Below, piece by piece: positions 25,201-36,539 of a stretch of 64,000 nt of DNA. The position numbers and the translations under genes are program-made. Origin of the DNA: Welwitschia mirabilis. Taxonomy: Eukaryota > Gnetophyta > Gnetopsida > Welwitschiales. Location of the stretch: positions 206,904,426 through 206,968,425 of the forward strand of contig JBOZIK010000001.1 in assembly GCA_051453625.1 (NCBI GenBank), in the 5' to 3' direction. The notes below the pieces were generated by a model. The model made no database searches. It had not been told where the DNA came from and saw only the letters and a list, made by a program, of their open reading frames with translations. Numbering within the stretch: the stretch's first letter is position 1; each line of letters begins with the position of its first letter.

Positions 25201-26161
25201 GGCCTACTCAGTCGAAAACATTAAAAAATATGCAAAAACAGAAAGACATGTCAAAAACATCACATGCATGCATAATAATGACCCCTAAAAATTGATAAAA
25301 ACTATAAAACATGCTAAAAATAGGTCTTGCCCCTCCTAAAAGTTGCAATTCATCTTGAATTGTGTAAGTGTGAGAAGAAAAATGAGAAATATGCAAAAAG
25401 TTCAAAAATGGTATTTTCAGTGGGCCATACATGAAGTGAAAATTCAAAGTGCCCAAATAAAAAGTCTAAACTAGTAGAATTATAAAATGTATTAAACTAA
25501 TTAATTTTTTTCTCAAGGATTACTATGTTTCTACCTATGATTTAGGAGAAAAAAAAGTGTGAAACATAGAATTTTAAAACACCTCATAAAATGCACAATT
25601 ACTTCTAACTTAAAAAATACATGGTGAAATTCAAATCTGTAAGTTCTAAATCAAATAGCACAAAAAACTAAGTAATATACATGAAATTTATGCATCAAAA
25701 GGCTAAAAATAGGAGAAAAATGAAAAAAAAGGAGAAGAAAGAAACATACCTAATTTTTAGAAATTTAGTAAAATTTGATGAATCTGGACATGAAACCGGT
25801 GAGACAAGTTTCAGAACACTAGTATAGGCCAAAGGAGCATTGTCTCTTAAAGGAACAGGTAAAAATGATGAAGAGATAAGGAAAAATAAGGAAAAAGGAT
25901 ATGGATCTTGGTGATATTGCATTATCATCTGGTCGCATTATCTAGACGATAACCCTAAGATGACTCTCAAAAAATATTAGACTAACATTTATTATTTTGA
26001 TAACTAGGTGGATAATAGAACATTCAAAAATTTTTCAGAAAGAAAGATATCAGCTAGCAAACTTAGGATCAAATATAATCATTTAAGTATCAAATTTTAA
26101 CAGAAAAACTTAAAAAGATAGAAAATAAGAAACAAAACTAGGAAATCAAGAGAAAAAGAAT
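25201..26161 (-). other. G3 spacer between third frame and pol
   Basis: No convincing protein. An inverted repeat sits at 25923-25951 (ATCATCTGGTCGC with ATTATCTAGACGAT). Open frames 25208-25456 and 25695-25928 on the minus strand are low-complexity and unrecognised. Confidence 0.5.
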
Positions 26162-26429
26162 AAACTCATAAGAAAAGAAAAATAATGGCTAAATAAGACA
26201 GACTACATAGGCTAAAAACCTATCAATCAAAGCTAAGTGAATGTACCCAAATAAAAAAGAAAAATAAAGTAAACACAAAACTCCATAAGCTATAAGGGAA
26301 CTCATAAAAACTAGGAAATAAAAAAGATGTTCTTTTTGATTTCAAATACTCATATAATGATAAGGAGGAAGTCCTCCTCATATAAGAATAAGAAGGAAGT
26401 CCTACTCATCAAGGGAAACCTCTAAAACA

Positions 26430-27520
26430 AGTGCTTCTACCATGTTTACAGTTGTATCTAAAGATCCTTCTATAATTTCAATCATTGTCTATTAATCTTC
26501 TAAATCTCTCTAGTCTCTAAGCCTAAAATCTCAATGAGCCATTAGGATGCACTTTCTCTATAAGGTAAGGACTTAACTTATTATTTAAAATATGAACTCT
26601 AGTGTTATATAATAAAACAAGTTGACTAGATTCAAACTTTTTATGAAATGTCTTTTTATCATGTTTGAACTTTTCTTAGGCTTTATGGCTTAATTCACAA
26701 TATATGACACAAGTTTATTTTTCATCAAGATGATCTAATTGGGCGAATCTATATTTAAGGTTTTCATGAAAATTTATAAGATTAATTAATGAGATGCACT
26801 ATAAGAATTATAACGCACATTAATAAATAATACACAAACTTTATCATACATAAGTTCATAAGGTGGAAAACCAAGAGAAGTATGTTGAGTAGTATGGTAA
26901 GTCCAAACTACATCATTAAGTTTAGAGGCCTAAGACTTTTTATTAACAAAGATAAGTTTTTGTAACATTTTCTTTATTTCTTTGTTAGCATTTTAGCTTA
27001 TCTATTAGTTTGAGAATGATAAGTACAAGCTACTTTATGTTCTATACTAATGGACAAAAGAAGTTTTATAAAATTCTAATTAATAAAATAACTATCCTAA
27101 TCACTAATAATAACTCTATGAAAACAAACCCTTGAAGAATATGAGTTCTAATAAAATGACAAATAATTCAGGTATCATTCAAAGAAGTAGGTATGGCTTC
27201 AACCCATTTAGTCACATAATCCATACCACTAAAATGTAATGCTTATTAGAAGAAGATGGATGAATAGGACCTATGAGATCAATACCCCAATAATCAAAAG
27301 GCTCACACTTAAAAACAAGTCTAAGAGGCAATTTCTTTGAATAAATAAGAGAATTACATCTTCTAGAAAAATCAAAGGAATCATAAAAAAAAGAAGGCCA
27401 ATAAAAACCAAAAAGAGACAAGTGGAGGATTTTTAGCATTTTTTATGTCCACTAAAGTATACTCCACAAATAACACTATGAGAAATATGAAATATTTTAG
27501 GTATTTCCCAATCAAAAACA
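26430..27520 (-). pseudogene. G3 integrase, unit 1
   Basis: The open frame 27439-27212 reads LFGFYWPSFF then RRCNSLIYSK, which is the zinc-binding H2C2 end in Athila-type integrase, with Tyr where the last Cys is expected. It continues WGIDLIGPIHPSSSNKHYIL, the start of the catalytic core with its first Asp. The rest toward 26430 is broken. Before the unit ends there is a short tandem GGAGGAAGTCCTCC motif at about 26365-26400, repeated in all units. Function in the live element: insertion of cDNA. Confidence 0.85.
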
Positions 27521-27659
27521 CATTTTCTCATAATTTGATCTTTACATCCATAGTACAAATGTGGTTTTATCCACTCATAGTCACCTATTCTATGGAGAAA
27601 AGATTTGTGTTAATTATTGGTCCAATGTTGTAGTTTTTTCATAGTCATAAGATAATTAA

Positions 27660-28107
27660 CAATATCTGCATACTAAGGAGAAGGATGAGAACAAGATATA
27701 GTAGAAAGCTACCCATTAGGAAAAGAATCATTAATGTTAGAATCATTTGGAAAAGAATAAGGATGAGATAAATGATAAGTAATAGAATTATGTTTCCCTA
27801 TTTTATCTATAATCACCAAGTTAGACTCTTGCATAAAGAGGATCCATCTAGTCAAATAAGTGCTAGAGTATTTGTTAATCATGAGGTAATGAATAGCAGC
27901 ATGGTTAGTATAAACATTAGTATGAAAGACTAAAAGATAATGTCTAAGAAAATCAAGGTAAAAGATTATGGCTGGTATTTCTTTTTCTATAGTGATATGA
28001 TTCATTTGAGCTCTAGATAAAGATTTTCTATAGTAAGATATAACTTTAAAATCATTTTCATATTTTTGATAAAGAACTCCACCCACAGTAAAATTACTCA
28101 CATTGCA
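27660..28107 (-). pseudogene. G3 RNase H, unit 1
   Basis: The frame 28101-27709 is open for 130 codons and has the Gypsy RNase H order: VISYYRKSLSRAQMNHITIE (RTL-.AQ.NY.TTEKE), then FYLDFLRHYLLVFHTNVYTN, then AAIHYLMINKYSSTYLTRWI. The C-terminal Ser-Asn-rich tail leads into the connection to integrase. It is the best preserved Gypsy frame in the window, though the organelle-like insert cuts its N-terminal side. Confidence 0.88.
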
Positions 28108-28230
28108 AGTGTATAACTCGTTAAACTAAGCTTCTTATTTTCATTGAAAAAATCTAATTACGGAGCAAAATGGTATACATATATGCTATTAAAAGTAGGT
28201 CAAAGTAAACAATTTATTGATATTTTCCCC

Positions 28231-28283
28231 ATTAAAGTGGTATGTGTGCTAGGTTTAGAATGTCATGAGACAGTTCAGTCCAT
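28231..28283 (+). pseudogene. 23S rRNA-like patch (organelle type)
   Basis: ATTAAAGTGGTATGTGTGCT then AGGTTTAGAATGTCATGAGA match the conserved domain VI stretch of bacterial and organellar 23S rRNA (AAAGTGGTACGTGAGCTGGG, TTTAGAACGTCGTGAGACAG) with mostly C/T and G/A differences. The match stops abruptly after CAGTCCAT. It is a 53-bp fragment, not an rRNA gene. Confidence 0.6.
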
Positions 28284-28350
28284 TAAATTAATGTGTTTGG
28301 TGGCTCATATCTGGCTTTTTTCTTGCTTTTGAAATTACAATACTAATATA

Positions 28351-28376
28351 GGAAAGATGGTTGAGTGGTTCAAGGC
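28351..28376 (+). pseudogene. tRNA-Ser-like patch, 5' half only
   Basis: GGAAAGATGGTTGAGTGGTT followed by CAAGGC equals, apart from three transitions, the acceptor and D-arm start of plastid tRNA-Ser (GGAGAGATGGCCGAGTGGTT). The rest of the tRNA is absent; the sequence switches to the psbB-like patch through a shared GGC. Confidence 0.5.
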
Positions 28377-28459
28377 CGGTTCCATGGCTTTTTACGAATT
28401 AGCTATTTTTGACCCATCTAATTCTGTACTTAATCCTATGTGGTGATAAGATATGTTTC
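28374..28459 (+). pseudogene. psbB: psbB (photosystem II CP47) fragment
   Basis: In one frame the plus strand reads [20 protein letters not shown] then PMW, and after a stop in place of Arg, QDMF. This follows the N-terminal part of plastid psbB, AGSMALYELAVFDPS..VLDPMWRQGMF, codon by codon. About 28 codons are present. It is a plastid-derived scrap in the nucleus, not a gene. The match is from memory and should be confirmed by alignment. Confidence 0.7.
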
Positions 28460-28514
28460 ATTACAAGACCTAGTTTCATAGGTCCTACTACAACAGCAAG
28501 TACGATTTTAACGT

Positions 28515-29420
28515 GGTGAGTTCAAAATATTTTTCCCAATTAGGTTCCATTACTATAGGAGCATAAGAAAGTTTACATTTTATCCTATCAAAATCAAGCT
28601 AACAAGATTTGTTCCATTCAAATTTGGCTTCTTTCTCTAGTAATGAGTGAAGGAGCTTATAGCTATTAGCATAATCATGAATAAACCAATAGTAGAAACC
28701 ACAATGACCAAGAAAAGATATAACTTGTTTAACATTTGTAGGAGGATTTAGGTTTTGAATAATACCAAAGTGTCCATATTAATTTCCTCTTTTGAGATAT
28801 GATGACCTAGAATAATTCCACTTTTAACAAGAAATAAACTCTTTTTCCAAATCAAGTATAGGCCACTAAAAATACAATGGTTAAGGAATTCCTCTAATCA
28901 ATCTAAAATTTATTCAAAATATTTAGCATAAATAGAGAAGTTATCTATAAGACTCTCAATAGAATCCTCAAGCATATCAGAAAAAATTCTCATCATAGCA
29001 TGCTGAAAAGTACCAGGAGCATTACAAAGCCTAAAAGGCATGCGTCTAAAAGCAAAAGTATTATAAAGAAAAGTAGAAGTGGTTTTGGCTTAGTACTTGC
29101 TAGCAATGAAAACCTAGTTATAACCACTATAACTATCAAGAAAATAGTAAAAGCCATGACCCTGAATCCTATCAAGTACCTGATTAAGAAAAGACAAAGA
29201 ACAGTGGTCTTTTTTGGTTACTTCATTGAGTTTTCTAAAGTATATGCACATTATCCATTTTCCACCTTTTTTATGAACTACTGTCAAAGGGCTAATCCAA
29301 TCACTATCAGTAATTCAATAAATGATTTCAGCATCCATTAGTTTTATGATTTCATTTTTATTAATTTGTTTAAGTGCTAAATTGAGTTTAAGTTGGGGTT
29401 GCCTTATAGGTTTTGTATTT
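28515..29420 (-). pseudogene. G3 reverse transcriptase, unit 1
   Basis: The same ordered RT blocks as in unit 2 are visible on the minus strand but more broken: the stretch near 29290 corresponds to the VPKKG block, and 29060-28985 to the LCNAPGTFQ..M block. Plus-strand frames 29000-29341 and minus 29175-28993 are shadows of this coding region. Inactive. Confidence 0.75.
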
Positions 29421-30639
29421 TCTTTAAGCTAGATTTTATGTTAAATAATCTAAGTAGGAATGGCTATCAAATCATTATGAGACCAAGTGAACACATTGAG
29501 CTTAGATTGCAGAAGGGACACTTGACCCAATTCTTATTAAGGATTAAGATTTTTTTTGATAGTTAAAGGATTGTTCACATCACTATTTAAACAAATATAT
29601 TTTAGTCAACTATCTAAAGGTTTCATATTAGATTTAAGTTTAGATTTTTATTTTCTGTAAACTTTTTAGAAAAATAGACTATTATCTCAAATAATCATTA
29701 GGATGTTAGTAGTGGATGATCATCCTCAAAATAGATAATCTTAATTCTTCTAAAATCTCAAACTTCTACATAGTTGACAAACTTAGTCTCTCTACTCTCC
29801 ATATTAAAAATTTTAGTTTTTAGATAGTTAAAATTAAGTTAATCTTCAAAAACATACAACTTGTCTAGTTCTAATTGATCATCAAATAATGTTGATTTAT
29901 GAAGCATGGATCATCTTTCCTCAAGTGGATAAACTCATAAGAAAAGAAAAACTATGGCTAAAGAAAATAGACTATCTAGGCTAAAAACATTTTAATCAAA
30001 CCTAAGTGAAAATGCCCAGATAGAAAAAAAATAAAAGTAACCACAAAATCCATAAGCTATATGGGAACTCATAAAAACTAAAAAACAAAAAAGATGTTCT
30101 TTTTTATTTCAAACACTCAGATAATGATAGGGAGGAAGTTCTCCTCAGATAATGGTAGGGAGAAAGTCCTCCTCATCAATGGGATCCTCCAAAACAAGTG
30201 CTTCTACCATGTTTACAATTTCATCTAAAGATTTTTCATATAATTTCAACTATTATCCATTAGCCTTCTGAATCTCTCTAGTTCCTAAGCTTAAAATCTC
30301 AATTAAGCCATTAGGATGAATTTTCTGTATAAGGTAAGGATTTAATCATTTAGATATCAACTTGTTATTCAAAAGATAAAAACAAATGTAAATCCAATGT
30401 AAATCCTTTGATCTTTATGTCTTCTAAAGTACAAAGATGAAGTATTTCAAGTATTTCCCAATCAAGAACACATTTTCTCATAATTTGATCTTTACATCTA
30501 TAGTACAAATGTGGTTCTATTCAATCATAGTTATCTATTCTATAGAGAAAAGATTTACATTAATTATAGATACAATGTTATAGTGTTTTCATAGTTATAA
30601 GATAATTAACAATATCTACATATCAAGGAGAAGTATGAG

Positions 30640-31050
30640 AAGAAGACATACTAAAAATCTACTTATTAGGAAAAGGATCATTAATGATAGAATCATTTAG
30701 AGAAGAAGAACGACAAGATAAATTATCAAAAATAGAATTATGTTTCCCTACTTTATCTATAACCATTACGTTAGACTCTTGCATAAGGAGAATCAATCTA
30801 ATCAAATGAGTGCTAGAGTCTTTCTTAGTCATGAGGTAATGAATAGCAGCATAGTCAGTGTAAACATTAGTATAAAAGCCTAAAAGATAATGTCTAAGAT
30901 AATTAAGGCAAATGATAATGGCTAGCATCTCTTTCTCTATAGTGGTATAATTTATTTAAGCTTTAGATAAAGATTTGATATAGTAAGATATAACTTTAAA
31001 ATCATTTTCATATTTCTAATAAAGAACCCCATCCATGGCAAAATTACTCA
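30640..31050 (-). pseudogene. G3 RNase H, unit 2
   Basis: The frame 30928-30659 reads LNYLRHYLLGFYTNVYTDYA then AIHYLMTKKDSSTHLIRLIL, matching the RNase H of unit 1. Only the C-terminal two thirds remain open. Confidence 0.85.
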
Positions 31051-31059
31051 CATCGCACA

Positions 31060-31950
31060 TAAGTTTAAAATCTTTTTTCCAATTAAGTTTCATTACTATA
31101 GGAGCATAAGAAAGTTTACATTTAAGCCTATCAAAAGAAAGCTAACAAGATTTATTCCATTCAAATTTGACTTCTTTCTCTAGTAATGAGTGAAGGAGAT
31201 TACATCTATTAGCATAATCATGAAGAAACCAATGGTAGAAACCACAATGAGGAAGAAAATATCTAACTTATTTAACATTTTTAGAAGGATTTAGATTTTG
31301 AATAACACCAAATCATCCATCTTAATCCCCTCTTTTGAGATATAATAACCTTAAACAGTTCCACTTTTAATACAAAATAAACCCTTTTTCTAACTCAATT
31401 GTAGGCCATTAGAAATACAACGGTCAAGGACTTTCTCTAATCAATCTAAAATTTATCCAAAAGTTTCAACATAAATAAATAAGTTATTTATAAAACTCTT
31501 AATATAATCCTCAAGAATATCAGAAAAAATTCCCATCATATCATGCTAAAAAGTACCAGGAGCATTACAAAGTCCTAAAGGCATGCGTCTAAAAGCAAAA
31601 GTACCAAAAAGAGAAGTAAAAATGGTTTTGGCTTAGTACTCAATAGTAATGCAAACCTGGTTGTAATTGCTATAACTATCAAAAAAATAGTAAAAAACAT
31701 GACCCTGAATCCTATCAAGTATCTAATTAAGAAAAGGCAAAGGACAGTGGTATTTTTTGGTTACTTCATTAAGTTTTCTAAAGTCTATGCACATTCTCCA
31801 TTTTTCACCTTTTTTAGGAACTACTATCAAGGAGCTAACCCACTCACTATCAATAATCAAATAAATGATTCTAGCATCCATTAGTTTTCTGATTTGATCT
31901 TTACCAATTTGTTTAATGGCTAGATAGAGTCTATGTTGGGGTTACCTCAT
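31060..31950 (-). pseudogene. G3 reverse transcriptase, unit 2
   Basis: The clearest Gypsy RT in the window. Reading the minus strand from about 31850: EWVSSLIVVPKKGEKW (31839-31792), then MCIDFRKLNEVTKKYHCPLP, then FGTFAFRRMPLGLCNAPGTF, and a box reading INNLFIY where YMDDF.VY is expected, so both catalytic Asp residues are changed to Asn. Several stops interrupt the frame. In a live element RT makes the cDNA. Confidence 0.88.
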
Positions 31951-32739
31951 AAGTTTTATGTTTTCGTTAAGGTAGATTTTATGTTGAACAATCTAAGTAT
32001 GAATGGTTGTCAAATCACTAGGGATCAAGTAAACACATTTACCTTAGATTGTAGAAGGGATACTTGACTTGATTCTCATTAAGGATTAAGGCTTTTGTTG
32101 ATGATTTTAAAGGTTTGTTTAAGTCACTATTTAGAAAAATATATTTCAGTCCACTGTTTAAAGGTTTTAGATTAGATTTAAGTTTAGATTTTTATCTTCT
32201 ATAAAATTTTTAGGGAAATAGATTATTATCTTAGACTATCATTAGGATGTCAGTAGTGGATGATCATCCTCAAAATGAAAAATCTCAGTTCTTAGAAAAT
32301 CTTAAAATTCTATGTAGTTAATAAACTCAGACTCTCTACTCTCTAGATCAAAAAATTCACTTTCTAGATGGTCAAAATTAAGTTGATCTTCAAAAACCTA
32401 AAAGTTATTTCATTATAATTGGTTATCAAACAATGTTTATTTCTAAAGCATGGATCATCTTTTCTCAAGTGGATAAACTCACAAGAAAAGATAAATTATA
32501 CCTAAATAAAACATACTATCTAGGATAAAAACCTATCAATCAAAGCTAAGTGAATGTGCCCAAATAGAAAATAAAAGCAAAGTAAAAATAAAACCCCATA
32601 AGCTACAAGAAAACTCATAAAAACTAAGAAATAAAAAAGGTGTTCTTTTTTATTTCAAATACTCAGATAATAAGAGGGAGAAAGTCCTCCTTAGATAATG
32701 ATAGGGAGGAAGTCCTCCTCATCAAAGGGAACCTTCAAA

Positions 32740-33990
32740 ATAAGTGCTTCTATCATGTTTATAGTTGCATCTAAAGATCTTTAATATAATTTTAATCATT
32801 ATCTATTAACCTTTTGAATGTCTTTAGTCTTTAAGCCTAAAATATCAACTGAGCCATTAGGATGCACTTTCTTTATAAGGTAAGGATCTAGTCATTTATA
32901 GATCAACTTATTATTTAAAAGATGACTTCTAGTGTTGTATAATAAAATAAGTTAACTAGGTTTAAATGTTTTATGAAATATCTTTTTATCATTTTTGAAT
33001 TTTTCTTAGACTTTATGGATTAATTCATAATGTATGACATGAGTTTGTTTTTCATCAAGATAATCTAATTGGAATAATCTATATTTAAGGTTTTTATGAA
33101 AATATAGAAGATTAATTGATGAGATATACAATAAGAATTATAACACACATCAACAGGTAATACTCAAACTTTGTCATACATAAGTTCATAAGGTAAAAAA
33201 CTAAGAAAAGTATGTTAAGTAATATGGTAAGTCCAAAGTACATCATTAAGTTTAGAATTATAAGACTTTTTATTAACAAAGATATGTTTTTATAATATTT
33301 TCTTTAATTTTCTATTAGCATTTTTAGCTTGTATATTAGTTTTAGAATGATAAGCACAATCTACTCTATGTTCTATACTAATGGACAAAAGAAGTTTTTT
33401 AAAAAGCTAATTAATAAAATTACTACCCTATTCATTAATGATAACTCTAAGAAAACCAAATCTCTGAAGAATATGAGCTTTAATAAAATGACAAATAATT
33501 CAGGCGTCATTCAAAGAAGTAGGTATGGCTTCAACCCATTTAATCACATAATTCATAGCCACTAAAATGTAATGCTTATTAGAAGAATGTGGATGAATAG
33601 GGCCTATGAAATCAATACCCTACTAATCAAAAGGCTAACACTTAAGAAAAAGTCTAAGGGCCATTTCCTTTAAATGAATAAGTTACCATAATGCTAATAA
33701 GAATCACACCTTCTAATAAAATCAAAGGAATTGTAAAAAAAAAAAAAAAAGGCTAGTAAAAACTAGAATGAAGTATTTTCATTGTTTTTTTATGTCTACT
33801 AAAGTATACTTCACAAACACCACTGTGACAAAGATGAAGGATTTTAGGTATTTCCCAATCAAGAACACATTTTCTCATAATTTAATCTTTACACCTATAG
33901 TACAAATGTGGTTCTATCCACTCATAGTTATCTATTCTATAGAGAAAATGTTTGCATTAATTGTAGGTCTAATGTTGTAGTGTTTTCATA
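32740..33990 (-). pseudogene. G3 integrase, unit 3
   Basis: Matches unit 1 across its length; the part around 33580-33780 corresponds to the zinc-finger and WGIDL.GP region but has more stops and a 16-base A run (33735-33750). Inactive. Confidence 0.75.
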
Positions 33991-34322
33991 GTCACAAGAT
34001 AATTAACAATATCTACATATTAAGGAGAAGGATAAGAAGAAGATATAGTAAAAAGTTGTTGATTACGAAAAGAGTCATCAATGATAGAATCATCTAGAGA
34101 AGAAAAAAGATGAGATAAATTATTAGCAATAGAATTATGCTTCTCTGCTTTATTTATAATAGTTAATTTAAACTCTTGCATAAGGAGGATCCATCTAATC
34201 AAATAAGTGATAGAGTCTTTCTTAGTCATGAGGTAATGAATAGTAGCATGATCAGTGTAGACATTGGTATGAAAGCCTAAAATATAATGTCTAAGATAAT
34301 CAAGGCAAAAGGTAATTGCTAG
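33991..34322 (-). pseudogene. G3 RNase H, unit 3, C-terminal part
   Basis: The frame 34364-34020 holds LDYLRHYILGFHTNVYTDHA then TIHYLMTKKDSITYLIRWIL, the RNase H C-terminal half. Its first 14 codons belong to the C3 LTR, not to G3. The N-terminal half continues at 39662-39790 on the far side of C3. Confidence 0.85.
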
Positions 34323-34327
34323 AATAT

Positions 34328-34627
34328 TAAAGGAGTTTTGGCTTCTTCTGTTATATATTTTCACTGATTCTTATTTCGTTGTAATAAAGTCTAATCTAGA
34401 CTTGATAGGATTGAAGATCCCAAATTAAATTTTATTAAAATAGTATCATCTAAATTATTTCCACATTTTTCTCCTCTAATTTCTCAACACTTATCTATGC
34501 TATCATTAGCCTCATCTCATGTATTTAAGGCATAGCCTTCTTGATTGTATGAAGATGTGTAATTGAATAATATTTTCTCCTTGTTCTCTCTGTTTTAAGA
34601 ATCACTTTTCTGGGCTCAATTTCAACA
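34328..34627 (+). repeat. C3 5' LTR (300 bp)
   Basis: Starts TAAAGGAG, with TG changed to TA at the tip, and ends TTTCAACA. It is nearly identical to the 3' LTR. A TATTTAAGG at about 34518 could serve as TATA. Confidence 0.92.
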
Positions 34628-36485
34628 GGTGCTTTCTTCAATTGCGTGTCACCTTTTTACAAATTAAGGTGAACTATAAGATAATTTTCCAAGGGCCTTA
34701 GAAAATGGTAAATCAAACTTTTTTATCATCCCAAGAACATAACATAACTCATTTTACAAAGGTGAGTTATTACCTTTAGATAGCTAATCCTAAGGTTCTA
34801 AGCAGGTAGATTGGGATGAGTAAGAATAAAAAATATAAGGGTGTTAAAAAAATCATGTCATTAATATTTTACACAGATAGGTAATGGGTTATGTTGATCT
34901 ATCCTTTAAAGTTACATTAATACTCAAGTTGCCTAAAACCCATGCTTATGAAGCATCTTCATATTGACATACCTGTCAAGCATTATGGTGATTATCATTG
35001 ATAACCTTCAATGCATAAACCGTCCGCATTTTCTAGTGCAGAACTATGTAGATGATTTCACCACTACCATGGCCAAGAATAGGGATTTTTAATGCTGTTA
35101 CGAAATCTACCAAGTGTAAATTATCATCCAAGCTTCCCAAAGAATGACATTAAAGGTGGCAATAGTGTGACTACCTCAAAGAAAAATAGTCAACCAAGTA
35201 GTAACCTATAGTCACGCAACACTTAGGTTCCTCAGCTGGTTCAGTGGCACCAGTCAAACTTTTGCTAAGCTCTCAGCTAAGAACGTGTAACAATCTCATG
35301 TCACTATGCTTGAATGTTGTCTGATAAGGAATCATTCCCCTTCAAAGTAATCATGAAGTAATATTCTTTAAATTAGATTCTAAGGCATTGGATATGCTTT
35401 TCTAGTTGGTTAAGATTATGCTATTTTATGGTTTTCTCCAAGTGGCATTCATCATCAATATTATGATAGCTTTATTTGGCATGCTTGCTTAATGCAACAT
35501 TAATGTTCTTGCTTAAACACAAGCACCACACAAACACAAATAGGCTCCACTCATAGTGAAAGACATTGCTCTTGCTGTTGCACTCATTTAAGCCCTTAAT
35601 AATGTTGGTGCAGTGAAGCTCTGCCTCTGACTAGAGAATCCTTTCGCTTACTCTGTTAATGTTATTATGTGGTACCACTAAATCTTCATGGGTAAACATC
35701 GATGAAATATTCATTAAATCTGCTGCCTTACAACCAAGTAACTAAAGCATCTGAGCTTATGATAAAACTATTACCGATTTGGAAATCTAGTGGAGTCTTA
35801 AAGAGCAAAATGGAGAACTGTTTGAATACAACATTAACATCAAAGTAGATAAAAACAAACGGAGGCATATTGACAATATCAAGTCTACATGTTGCAAGGC
35901 GCTTTACTATTGGCCATGCCTAGTGTAAAGAACTAAACAGCCTCCCTAGTCCTATTAAATTTGGCTTGATAACACGTTTCATGCACATTTCAAACTGGTG
36001 GTGTGCATTTCACTTATACACCTTATTTAATATGAGATAAAAGGCTATTTAGCCTACTCCTGCTTAGTGTCTCTCTGCATTTGTTACTATGTGGCATCCA
36101 CATATAATTATGGCTTAATAGAGGTGGCATTTGAGCTCATCAAGATCTTCATGTGTATCACATCCATCATTGGCATAAATAATATATAATACCAAATAAG
36201 CCAAGGAGGAGCTCATGTGCATTGTTCAAGAACATCAAATATATGCCAGCCTAAGAAATGTTGCAGAAAAAAGAGGAATTTTTATGTGGATGTATCTTCT
36301 CTTCCTGCCTTTTTTTTTATTAAGTTATCCTAACCAATCAAATCTTTTCTTCTTCCTCCATAGCTCCTATTACTTGTCTTTATTTATTCTTCCTGGGAAT
36401 TTGATCCTAGCTATTCTATTAACAAAGGTCTTTATTTTTACATGGAAGTAGTGACAATAAGCATTTCATTACATATTTATTTGTT
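34628..36485. other. C3 interior, unrecognised sequence
   Basis: Noticeably less AT-rich than its surroundings between about 34920 and 36200. Plus-strand frames look protein-like but are broken; for example near 35535 one reads APLIVKDIALAVALI, a stop, then ALNNVGAVKLCL. I cannot match this to a family. It could be decayed Copia coding sequence, an older nested element or a captured host gene piece. Confidence 0.4.
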
Positions 36486-36539
36486 AAAGAGCTTGTAGTA
36501 GTGACATTCACCTCAAAGAGCTTGTAGTAGTGACACTCA
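36486..36539. repeat. Short tandem duplication in C3
   Basis: AAAGAGCTTGTAGTAGTGAC occurs at 36486-36505 and again at 36515-36534, spaced 29 bp. A string TATGGGGGAGTATTC follows at about 36551, which looks like a polypurine tract and could mark a buried older LTR. Confidence 0.7.

Larger units (their letters stand above)
28108..28514 (+). other. Mosaic organelle-DNA insert in G3 unit 1
   Basis: Units 2 and 3 run straight from AAATTACT..GCA into AAGTTYAAAAT at this place; unit 1 has about 407 extra bases. At least three patches on the plus strand look organellar: 28231-28283 like the 23S rRNA stretch around TTTAGAACGTCGTGAGACAG, 28351-28376 like the first 26 bases of plastid tRNA-Ser, and 28374-28459 like the psbB (CP47) N-terminal region. 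Mismatches to the remembered sequences are mostly transitions. The remaining bases may be further unrecognised patches. Such patchworks are known to arise as filler at repaired breaks; that origin here is inference. Confidence 0.65.
26162..29930 (-). repeat. G3 pol block, unit 1 (3769 bp)
   Basis: First of three tandem copies. Each begins AAACTCAYAAGAAAAG and ends TCAAGTGGAT, so the joints at 29930/29931 and 32474/32475 have the same breakpoint. Reading the minus strand from the right the unit holds RT, RNase H, integrase and a short tail. It alone carries the organelle-like insert at 28108-28514. Confidence 0.88.
29931..32474 (-). repeat. G3 pol block, unit 2 (2544 bp)
   Basis: Second tandem copy, with the same ends as unit 1. 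Against unit 1 it lacks most of the integrase: the sequence jumps at about 30375-30430 from the pol end to the zinc-finger side, a deletion of roughly 0.9 kb. It also lacks the organelle-like insert. Confidence 0.88.

Noticed and set aside
28351-28430. A functional tRNA-Ser gene
   Set aside because: Only the first 26 bases match; anticodon and 3' half are absent.
35030-35100. String YVDDF in a plus-strand frame, possible RT catalytic box
   Set aside because: No other RT block in order on either side; five residues can occur by chance.
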